DNA of 64,000 bases, taken from an uncultured Thioclava sp. (GTDB lineage: Bacteria > Pseudomonadota > Alphaproteobacteria > Rhodobacterales > Rhodobacteraceae). Position 1 is the stretch's first letter, and each line of letters begins with the position of its first letter. Positions 57,191 to 64,000 of this stretch are shown here, piece by piece. Position numbers and translations under genes: made by a program. Under the pieces are notes generated by a model that was given only the letters and a program-made list of their open reading frames with translations, did no database searches and was not told where the DNA came from. The stretch spans positions 57,192 to 121,191 of the forward strand of contig NZ_CAJYBT010000006.1 of assembly GCF_913064665.1 (NCBI RefSeq), in the 5' to 3' direction.

Positions 57191-58543
57191 ATGGCTCTAC
57201 GCTTTTCCGATTTCGTCCACGACCTGCGTTGGCAGGATCTGCCCCCCGAGGTGCGGAACTTCGCGCGGCGCTGGCTTCTCGATCTGATCGGCGTCGCGGC
57301 CGGTGGGTCCGAGACCCAGCTTTCTCGGATCATCCGCGATCATGCGGCGCAACAATTCGGGGCCAGCACGTCTTCGGCGCGGATGCTCTTCGACGGGCGC
57401 GCCCTCAGCCCCGCGGGGGCCGCTCTGGCGGGCGGAATGACGATTGACGCGCTTGATGCCCATGACGGGCACAAGCTCACCAAGGGACATGTCGGCTGCG
57501 GCGTTCTGCCTGCATTGTTTGCACTGAGCGAAGCCGAAGGGCGCGACGAGGCCGAGGAGTTTCTGACCGCGCTCGTGATCGGCTACGAGATCGGCACGCG
57601 CGCTGGTATCGCGCTGCACGCCTCCGTGCCCGATTACCACACTTCGGGCGCATGGATTGCAGTGGCCGCAGCCGCACTGGGCGCCCGCACGCTGGAGCTG
57701 AGCACCGCTCATACTCGCGAGGCGATCGGCATTGCCGAGTTCCACGGCCCGCGCAGCCAGATGATGCGCTGCATCGACCATCCGACGATGCTCAAAGACG
57801 GCTCGGGCTGGGGGGCGATGGCCGGGGTCTCTGCCGCCTATCTGGCGCGGGCTGGGTTCACCGGCGCCCCCGCCGTGACTGTCGAAGCCGAGGCGCAATC
57901 CGCGCTTTGGGGTGATCTGGGCTCGCACTGGCGTATTTTCGAGCAATATTTCAAGCATTTCCCTGTGTGCCGCTGGGCACAACCTTCGGTGCAGGCGGCG
58001 CTTGATCTCAAGGCCGCGCACGCCATCGCCCCGGATCAAATCGAGCGGATCGAGATCATCTCCTTCCACGAGGCCATCCGTCTTGCGGTGCGCCATCCGC
58101 GCAGCACCGAAGAGGCGCAATACTCCACCGCCTTCCCGGTTGCCGCAGCGTTGGCTCGCGACGGCCTCGGACCCGCCGAGGTCGCGCCGGACTCATTAAG
58201 CGACCCGCAAATCAACGCTCTCGCTGACCGGATCGATTTTGCGGAGTCGGATGCGTTCAACGCCGCCTTCCCGGCGCGCCGCCTGGCCGAGGTCACATTG
58301 GTGCTTCAGGACGGTCGCCGGCTGATGTCGGGACCAACCGAGGCGGAAGGCGACCCGGAAACACCGACACCTGACGCTAAGCTTCGCGAGAAATACCGCG
58401 CCTATGCTGGCCCGGTGCTTGGCAGCGCCCGCAGCCAAGCGATCGAGACGGCGGTCGACGGGCTCGGAGCGGGCGGTGCGCTGTCCACCCTGCTTGATCT
58501 TGTGCTCTCGCCGGCCCGCGATCAGGGGCCGTCAGCCTCCTGA
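57191..58543 (+). CDS. MmgE/PrpD family protein
   Basis: A 450-aa protein of the fold that includes 2-methylcitrate dehydratase PrpD and cis-aconitate decarboxylase. N-terminal ARRWLLDLIGVAAGG, then GGMTIDALDAHDGHKLTKGH, a region conserved around the active site, and FPVCRWAQPSVQAALDL are present. Reaction unknown, probably on a carboxylic acid. It begins 31 bases after the nitrilase gene. Its 3' end overlaps the convergent regulator gene by 12 bases. Confidence 0.88.
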   Translation: MALRFSDFVHDLRWQDLPPEVRNFARRWLLDLIGVAAGGSETQLSRIIRDHAAQQFGASTSSARMLFDGRALSPAGAALAGGMTIDALDAHDGHKLTKGHVGCGVLPALFALSEAEGRDEAEEFLTALVIGYEIGTRAGIALHASVPDYHTSGAWIAVAAAALGARTLELSTAHTREAIGIAEFHGPRSQMMRCIDHPTMLKDGSGWGAMAGVSAAYLARAGFTGAPAVTVEAEAQSALWGDLGSHWRIFEQYFKHFPVCRWAQPSVQAALDLKAAHAIAPDQIERIEIISFHEAIRLAVRHPRSTEEAQYSTAFPVAAALARDGLGPAEVAPDSLSDPQINALADRIDFAESDAFNAAFPARRLAEVTLVLQDGRRLMSGPTEAEGDPETPTPDAKLREKYRAYAGPVLGSARSQAIETAVDGLGAGGALSTLLDLVLSPARDQGPSAS

Positions 58544-59539
58544 CACCCGACGGCGTTCCGTCCCCGGGGTGTGTCCGAAGGACCGGCGATAGGCGCTGCC
58601 CAGATGTGAGGCCGAGACGAAACCGCAGCGCAATGCGATCGCAGCAATCGGTTCGGAGGTTTCCTTCAATAACCGCTGCGCCTCTTTCAGGCGTAGCCGG
58701 ACATAGAACTGCTTGGGCGTCATCTGGAAATGCTTATGCCAGAGCCGCTCCATATGGCGTAGCGAGAGATTGCACTGATACGCGATATCGCTGATCTCGA
58801 CCAACAACTCGAGGTTTTGTTCCATCAACCTGATGGCCGCATTGATCCGTTCGTCGCGCACCCCGTAGCGCCATTTGGTCTCCATCCGCTGAAACTCCTG
58901 CGGACCACGTATCCGGCTGTGCAGGAATTGCTCGGCCACCTCGGCGGCTAAAGTGCCGCTGATATCCGTCGCGATCTGTTCAAGCATCAGATCGATCGCA
59001 GCAATCCCGCCCGCGCAGGTCCAACGGTTACGATCGCGCACATAGATTTCGCGGCAGGTCTCGATTGTTGGAAACTCTTCAGAGAACTGGCCCAGCGATT
59101 CCCAGTGCAATGTGCAACGATAGCCGTCGAGAACCCCGGCCCGCGCCAGAACGAAAGAGCCATTGCTCAGCGCCCCGATCGGTTTGCCCGTGATCGCGAA
59201 ACGCTGCAAAAAACGGGTCGCGGTCTTGTCGCAAATCTTCTCGATATCGAGACTGGCCACGACGAAAATTCGGTCGAGCTCAGGCGCAAAAGCCAGAGCC
59301 TCGGTTTCCAGCTTGAAACCATTGCTCGCACTTATGCCTCCGCCAGTGCTCGACAGAAGATGCAAATCGTAAAACTGTTGGTCTGCCAACCGATTAACCG
59401 CACGGAACGGCTCGATCGCCGAGGCACAGGCCATCATCGAGAAGCTCGGGAACAGCAAAATACCGATGCGCATCGGGCGATTACGGTCGCCGCCCGGTTC
59501 CGCTCCCCCCGCGTGTGTGTCTGTAAGCGCGTCGATCAT
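58532..59539 (-). CDS. GlxA-family AraC-type transcriptional regulator
   Basis: A 335-aa protein: a DJ-1/PfpI-like domain (about residues 24-190; RIGILLFPSFSMMACASAIE opening) and a C-terminal AraC helix-turn-helix pair (about 230-330; NLSLRHMERLWHKHFQMTP, then FVSASHLGSAYRRSFG). This architecture is shared with GbdR and CdhR, which control glycine-betaine and carnitine catabolism, fitting the importer next door. The start lies six bases past the dehydrogenase gene stop; MRIGILL, 22 codons on, is an alternative start. Confidence 0.9.
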   Translation of the reverse strand: MIDALTDTHAGGAEPGGDRNRPMRIGILLFPSFSMMACASAIEPFRAVNRLADQQFYDLHLLSSTGGGISASNGFKLETEALAFAPELDRIFVVASLDIEKICDKTATRFLQRFAITGKPIGALSNGSFVLARAGVLDGYRCTLHWESLGQFSEEFPTIETCREIYVRDRNRWTCAGGIAAIDLMLEQIATDISGTLAAEVAEQFLHSRIRGPQEFQRMETKWRYGVRDERINAAIRLMEQNLELLVEISDIAYQCNLSLRHMERLWHKHFQMTPKQFYVRLRLKEAQRLLKETSEPIAAIALRCGFVSASHLGSAYRRSFGHTPGTERRRVSGG

Positions 59540-59545
59540 CAGACA

Positions 59546-62500
59546 TCATTGGTCGCGGATCGGGTCGATTGCAAGATGCGACGGGCGGCTCTGTTCTGAC
59601 GCAGATTTACGCAGTAGATCCAGCAGCACCTGGACCGGGTGGCGCAAGCTGAGCCCGTCAATCTCGCGCACTTGGCACCGGCACGAAAACCCATCGGCCA
59701 TCAGCTTTTGCTCCGCATCCGGGGTATTCATCTGCCGGGCCCAACTCATCGCATAGATCTTCTCGGATAGCGGGCGGTTTTCGGCCTCGTGCCCAAAGGT
59801 GCCCGCCATCCCACAACACCCAACCTGCCCGACCTCAATCTCCACCCCCATCGCCGAAAAGACCTCCGTCCAAGCCACGACGGCACCCGGAGCAATCGAG
59901 CGTTCGGTGCAATGCGGCAGGAGAGTGAAACGTGCGTTCTGGTTCAGTTTCGGTAAAGCGTCGCAGCCTCCAGCGAGCCATTCCTGCAAGAGCTGCACCT
60001 TTGGCGCCGTGCCTTTCGGCAGGAACGCAGTATAGTCCGAGCGGTAGGTCAGGGCCATCGATGGGTCGAGTCCGACAAGATCCACACCACACTCCTGCAA
60101 ACGCCGCAGATCGGCCGCATGGCGACCCGCGACCCGCTGGAATGCACCGAGAAACCCATGCACATGAAGTGGCTTGCCGTTGGGCCGGAACCGGGCAAGC
60201 GCGGGTCGAAAACCGAGCAGCTGCAACAGATCAATCGCGTCGAGCAGAAGCTGAGTCTCGTAATGCTGGGTGAAAGCGTCAGGCACGATCACAACGGACC
60301 TCGCCCGCTCCTGCGCCGATAGCTCACACATCCGGCTCGAATCGGCAAAGTCGACACTCCGACGCGCCAATTCCTTGCGCAGGTTCAGGGTCGAAAGCTT
60401 TGGCGTATGCACCAGACCGACGAGACGCGTCAGCGGCGTCGCGGTGGCGAGATTGGCAAGCCGCGGCGCGCACGCCGCGAGCGGCAAAAACGGCTCCAAC
60501 CACGCCACGAGATGATGGCGCAGGGGCCGTAGGTAGCGCCCATGATAAAGCTCGAGAAACTTCGCCCGGAAACTCGGCACATCGACCTTGACGGGACAGC
60601 CGCCGGTGCAGGATTTGCATGCCAGGCAGGTGGACATCGTCTCCATCACCTCATGCGAAAAATCATCTTCGCGCTTGCCGAGTGACGCTCGAATTCGCGC
60701 TGGCAGGTGACGCAGTCGCGGTCCCGCGCGCAGCGCTTGCGCCTCGGCCAGCGGGTCCACCCCGGCCTGTGCGAGTCGCCGCAACCAGTCGCGCATCAAT
60801 TGTGCGCGCCCCTTGGGGGACTGCCTGCGATCGCGCGTCGCTTTCCATGATGGGCACATTGCTTCGTCCGGATCCCAGTTGAAACATGCACCGTTGCCAT
60901 TGCAATGCAGCGCGTTATCCGTCGCCTCGCGCAGGGCTTGCGGTATCACACGGTCGCGCTGTCCCTTGGTCGGCACAGCATCGACAGCCAGCAGGTGTCC
61001 CCCCTTGGGTGCGGCGATCTTGCCGGGGTTGAACTGGTTGCGCGGGTCGAAAGCCTCCTTTACCGCCTGCAATGCGGGGTAAAGTGCGCCAAAGAATTCT
61101 GGTGAGAACTCGGATCGCACACCCTTGCCATGTTCCCCCCAGAGTAGCCCTCCATAGCGCTTGGTGAGCACCACGACCTGCTCGGTGATCTCGCGGATCA
61201 GCGCCTCTGATCCGTCCTCCCGCATATCGAGAGCGGGCCGCACATGCAGCACCCCGGCATCGACATGGCCAAACATCCCGTAATCGAGCCCGTGCCCGTC
61301 AAGAACCGCGCGGAACTCCATGATGAAATCCGCAAGGCACTCTGGCGGGACCGCAGCATCTTCAACAAAAGCCACCGGACGTCGGTCGCCCTGCATATTA
61401 CCCAGAAGTCCGACCGCTCGTTTGCGCATCTGCCAGAGCCGTTCGACTGTCTCGGCACCGCGCGCAATGGTGTAGCCGCGCCGCGCAGGGTTGGGCTCCG
61501 CCGTGATGCCCGAAGTGAACTGTTCCATCGCAAGATCGAGCGCGCCGAGGCTATCGGCGGTGAATTCGACGAGATTGACGCCTTTCGCCAAGCCCTGCGA
61601 GTCCTGCGGGAAGAACTCCGCCACGCTTCCCCAGATGCTATCTTGCTGGGCGAGCGAGAGCACCCGCTCGTCAATGGTTTCGATCGATGCGGGGTCGAAG
61701 CGCATCAGAACCTGTGCGTCGCGCAGTGCCCCGTCGAAACTGTCATAGCGCAGCGTAATCAGTCCCGAGTGTGATGGGATCGGTAGAACGGACAGCTCTG
61801 CCTCGGCAATGAAGCCCAGTGTACCTTCGGAGCCGCACAAGACTGCATTGAGATCGAGCCCGTCCGCCCCATGGCGCAGATGCGCAAGGTCATATCCGGT
61901 TAGGCAGCGATTGAGTGGCGGAAAGACCTGGTCGATGGCCTTGGCATTCTCACGCGCGATCCGGTCGAGCGTCTGATAGATCTGGCCGGGCAAACCGGGT
62001 CGGGCCAGTGTCGCCGCGAGCCCATCCCGATCCAGCGGCTCCGAGCGTAGCACCGAGCCGTCCGAGAGCACCATGGTCAATGCGCGCACATGATCGCGGG
62101 TCTTGCCATAACGACAAGAACCCTGCCCGCTTGCATCTGTGGAAATCATTCCCCCGATCGTCGCACGGTTCGACGTCGACAGCTCCGGCGCGAAGAACAG
62201 ACCATGTGGTGCCAATGCGGCATTGAGCTGATCCTTAACAACGCCGGGTTCGACACGCACGCGCCGCGTCACCGGGTCGATCTCGAGGATCCGGTTCATA
62301 TGCCGCGATAGATCGACCAGGACGCCGTCTGTCAGAGACTGCCCGTTGGTGCCCGTCCCACCCCCGCGCGGCGCGATGTGAAGCCCGGCGAACCGCTCGC
62401 TGGACAGCAGCTTGGTGATCCGCACCAGATCGTCTTGGTTGCGTGGATACAAAACCGCCTGCGGCTCGATCTGGTAAATGGAGTTATCCGTGGCCATGAC

Positions 62501-62617
62501 CGTGCGATCAGCCACCCCGGTCATGATATCACCCGAAAACCCGCGCGCGCGCAGCTCGGCGCAAAACGCCTTGGTGAGAGGGAGCTCGGGCTCTTGGAGT
62601 GGCAGCGCTGGGATCAT
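59546..62617 (-). CDS. ydiJ: FAD- and Fe-S-containing dehydrogenase, YdiJ-like
   Basis: A 1023-aa fusion: FAD-binding PCMH domain (about residues 45-290; PRGGGTGTNGQSLTDG, STSNRATIGGMISTDASGQG), FAD-oxidase C-terminal domain (to about 560), a cysteine-rich segment with CFNWDPDEAMCPSW and CLACKSCTGGCPVKVDVP near residue 665, and CCG-type domains (GCCGMAGTFGHE) at the C-terminus. The order and motifs match E. coli YdiJ, which has been reported to oxidise D-2-hydroxyglutarate. Substrate here is inferred to be a D-2-hydroxy acid, oxidised with electron transfer to quinones or another carrier. Confidence 0.9.
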   Translation of the reverse strand: MIPALPLQEPELPLTKAFCAELRARGFSGDIMTGVADRTVMATDNSIYQIEPQAVLYPRNQDDLVRITKLLSSERFAGLHIAPRGGGTGTNGQSLTDGVLVDLSRHMNRILEIDPVTRRVRVEPGVVKDQLNAALAPHGLFFAPELSTSNRATIGGMISTDASGQGSCRYGKTRDHVRALTMVLSDGSVLRSEPLDRDGLAATLARPGLPGQIYQTLDRIARENAKAIDQVFPPLNRCLTGYDLAHLRHGADGLDLNAVLCGSEGTLGFIAEAELSVLPIPSHSGLITLRYDSFDGALRDAQVLMRFDPASIETIDERVLSLAQQDSIWGSVAEFFPQDSQGLAKGVNLVEFTADSLGALDLAMEQFTSGITAEPNPARRGYTIARGAETVERLWQMRKRAVGLLGNMQGDRRPVAFVEDAAVPPECLADFIMEFRAVLDGHGLDYGMFGHVDAGVLHVRPALDMREDGSEALIREITEQVVVLTKRYGGLLWGEHGKGVRSEFSPEFFGALYPALQAVKEAFDPRNQFNPGKIAAPKGGHLLAVDAVPTKGQRDRVIPQALREATDNALHCNGNGACFNWDPDEAMCPSWKATRDRRQSPKGRAQLMRDWLRRLAQAGVDPLAEAQALRAGPRLRHLPARIRASLGKREDDFSHEVMETMSTCLACKSCTGGCPVKVDVPSFRAKFLELYHGRYLRPLRHHLVAWLEPFLPLAACAPRLANLATATPLTRLVGLVHTPKLSTLNLRKELARRSVDFADSSRMCELSAQERARSVVIVPDAFTQHYETQLLLDAIDLLQLLGFRPALARFRPNGKPLHVHGFLGAFQRVAGRHAADLRRLQECGVDLVGLDPSMALTYRSDYTAFLPKGTAPKVQLLQEWLAGGCDALPKLNQNARFTLLPHCTERSIAPGAVVAWTEVFSAMGVEIEVGQVGCCGMAGTFGHEAENRPLSEKIYAMSWARQMNTPDAEQKLMADGFSCRCQVREIDGLSLRHPVQVLLDLLRKSASEQSRPSHLAIDPIRDQ

Positions 62618-62670
62618 GATATCAAATGGCTTGACGGCCCGAGGGATGATGCCCCGGGCCGCGATCCGGC

Positions 62671-63651
62671 TCAGGCGCTATGCGTGCGGATAGCGTCGTC
62701 GATGGCCGAGATCAACGACTGAAAGACCGGGTTGTCGACCTGCAGCTGCTGGCCATGCTCCATCCCGTCGATTATCAGGGCATTCTCGCCTTTCTCGCCC
62801 GGATAGACCGAGTATAGCCGCTCCGACTCTGCTGGCATATGCAGAGTATTCTGCTTGCCGTGAATTATGAGCGCGGGTGGGAAGGTGCCGCTGACCGAGG
62901 CCAACTCGGCTTCGGGATCAAAGGCGATATAGCTTTTGTAGGATTTGGCCGTGACGTGGCTGCAGCCCGGCCAATGATCGACGCCCCCGACATCGGTGTA
63001 GCCGCCCAGTTGGACATCCACATAGGCCTGGGTGGCCGGATCGAGCGGATAATAGCCCAGCTTCGTCGCCTCGGTGCCGGTGTCAAACGGCGGGATCGCA
63101 GCATCGTCATCAAGCGCCTTGAGCGCCGCATCCGCAGCCACACGGTCCGCACGCAGCCCCTGCAACGCCGAAAGCTTGGTATAGCTCATCGGCACGTAGA
63201 ACGGCACCTGCTCGGTGCCGCTGCGCGCAAGTTCGGTGATCGCAGCGAGGCTCGCGACCGAACCCATAGCCCAGGAAGCCACTGCCGGCATCCGCCCGAA
63301 ATGCGCACGCGTCCAGTCGATCAGCGCAAGCAACTCAGTCTTCTGGTCCTCGAGGCTGACATTGGTCACAGTCTGCGCACCGGTCTTGGTGGTGTTGCGC
63401 ACGCCCTTGTTGGTGAAGAAGCCCGACACATCATAAGTCGTCACACAGTAGCCACGCCCGGCCAGCGCTTTGCCGACGAGCTGACCATACATCGACACGC
63501 CACCGGTGAACCCGGAATTGAACACGACGGGCGGCAGTTTGCGCGCCTCATCATCCAGCTCAGCGGGGCGGAAAATGAAGCCGCGCAGATCGCAGGTTTC
63601 ATCCGCGAATTCAACGGGGAAGCTAAATTCTTCTTCGATTACCTTGGTCAT
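62671..63651 (-). CDS. Alpha/beta-hydrolase-fold protein, atypical nucleophile site
   Basis: A 326-aa protein with an N-terminal oxyanion-side motif FNSGFTGG, a nucleophile-elbow region ASWAMGS (A128), and a C-terminal GMEHGQQL that supplies the expected His. The elbow normally reads G-x-S-x-G; here Ala takes the nucleophile place, so the protein may be inactive, use another residue such as S131, or do a non-hydrolytic reaction. No signal peptide. Its ATG overlaps the stop of the upstream gene (ATGA); the YdiJ-like gene starts 53 bases downstream. Confidence 0.82.
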   Translation of the reverse strand: MTKVIEEEFSFPVEFADETCDLRGFIFRPAELDDEARKLPPVVFNSGFTGGVSMYGQLVGKALAGRGYCVTTYDVSGFFTNKGVRNTTKTGAQTVTNVSLEDQKTELLALIDWTRAHFGRMPAVASWAMGSVASLAAITELARSGTEQVPFYVPMSYTKLSALQGLRADRVAADAALKALDDDAAIPPFDTGTEATKLGYYPLDPATQAYVDVQLGGYTDVGGVDHWPGCSHVTAKSYKSYIAFDPEAELASVSGTFPPALIIHGKQNTLHMPAESERLYSVYPGEKGENALIIDGMEHGQQLQVDNPVFQSLISAIDDAIRTHSA

Positions 63652-63995
63652 CTTTCTGCTTTCATTGATTTGGTTGGGAAGATTTCGTGCCGGGCGGCAT
63701 TCAAAAGATGCTCGGCCGGAATGCCGGTGCGTTGCGCGGCAAGCGCGGCCAACCGGGCAACATAGGAGAAGGCACTGCTCGGCGTGAATTGCGCCGCGTA
63801 GTCACTCCCGCTCTGATCCTTGCCGACATGCGGCGCATCGCTTGCCTGAAGCAGAACCCGCTGGGGGCCAACCGCCTCAAGAGTCGCCAGCAAAAACGGC
63901 AGGGTCGATTCCGGCTCGCTGGTCGTGCCCTTGCCCCGCCCCTTGAACCAGACGGTCCCTGGCCGCCTCGCCCCGCCGGCGCAGTCCGTAACGGC
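63648..63995 (-). pseudogene. C-terminal part of a metal-dependent (amidohydrolase-like) hydrolase, apparently frameshifted
   Basis: The minus-strand frame reads LPFLLATLEAVGPQRVLLQA, then SDAPHVGK and ends AARHEIFPTKSMKAER, like the last strands of a TIM-barrel amidohydrolase (the LLxxSDxP-type metal Asp). It has no ATG and is closed upstream by a TAA at 63996-63998, so it does not simply run off the window edge. Another frame (LSRYGLRRRGEAARDRL) is open to the edge and looks protein-like, which suggests a frameshift near 63930-63950. Start and full gene lie beyond the window. Confidence 0.5.
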
Positions 63996-64000
63996 TTAGT

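Noticed and set aside
1..64000. tRNA, rRNA or riboswitch genes
   Set aside because: No cloverleaf, rRNA core or known riboswitch consensus was recognised in the spacers by eye; a covariance-model scan (Infernal/tRNAscan-SE) would settle this.

Overview
The window is a 64 kb piece of a GC-rich alphaproteobacterial chromosome, most likely from the Rhodobacteraceae/Paracoccaceae (Rhodobacter-Thioclava type). This rests on gene order (pdxJ-acpS-lepB-rnc; lspA-bamF-M16-M16; rbfA-truB-rpsO-pnp), on family members typical of alphaproteobacteria (BamF/DUF3035, an SDHAF4-like DUF1674 protein, DUF3775, GTP cyclohydrolase II with its own N-terminal domain), and on the codon usage. No rRNA, tRNA, CRISPR array or prophage was seen. 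The first gene (rnc) is cut by the left edge.

Layout. 1-5.5 kb, minus strand: vitamin B6, acyl carrier protein, signal peptidase and RNase III genes, then RluA, a free-methionine sulfoxide reductase and a thiolase. 5.5-8 kb: a STAS/anti-sigma-kinase pair, hspQ, a lytic transglycosylase lipoprotein and lolA. 8-18 kb: ftsK, an aminotransferase, an amidase, a UbiH-type hydroxylase, a Trm112/LON-domain/thioredoxin operon and xthA. 18-22 kb: an AGE-family sugar isomerase, a small IS6-like remnant, an aldehyde dehydrogenase and a 1-Cys peroxiredoxin. 22-27.4 kb: a surface-glycan cluster (sulfotransferase, two GT25, a GT4, an FkbM methyltransferase, a GT2); the last two genes are clearly more AT-rich than the rest.

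27-38.6 kb carries translation and RNA-processing genes (pnp, rpsO, truB, rbfA, rsmB). putP sits between rpsO and pnp, and accessory genes are interspersed (an RTX repeat protein, DUF1643, a phosphodiester-glycosidase-like protein, dapB, an SDHAF4-like factor). 38.6-52.3 kb: heparinase II/III family, purH, the envelope set lspA-bamF-two M16 peptidases, mutL, rmuC, DUF3775, an OmpR-type response regulator, ribA and an L,D-transpeptidase.

52.7-64 kb is the most distinctive part. A complete betaine/choline-type ABC importer (permease, CBS-containing ATPase, permease, binding protein) is followed by a carbon-nitrogen hydrolase and an MmgE/PrpD protein. These converge on a minus-strand unit coding for a GlxA-type AraC regulator, a YdiJ-type FAD/Fe-S dehydrogenase, an alpha/beta hydrolase lacking the usual nucleophile, and a broken metal-dependent hydrolase. 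It looks like an uptake-and-degradation module for an unknown small molecule, perhaps a quaternary amine or amide. The substrate cannot be read from sequence alone.

Coordinates are genomic, including stop codons. Starts were chosen from ribosome-binding sites and family lengths.
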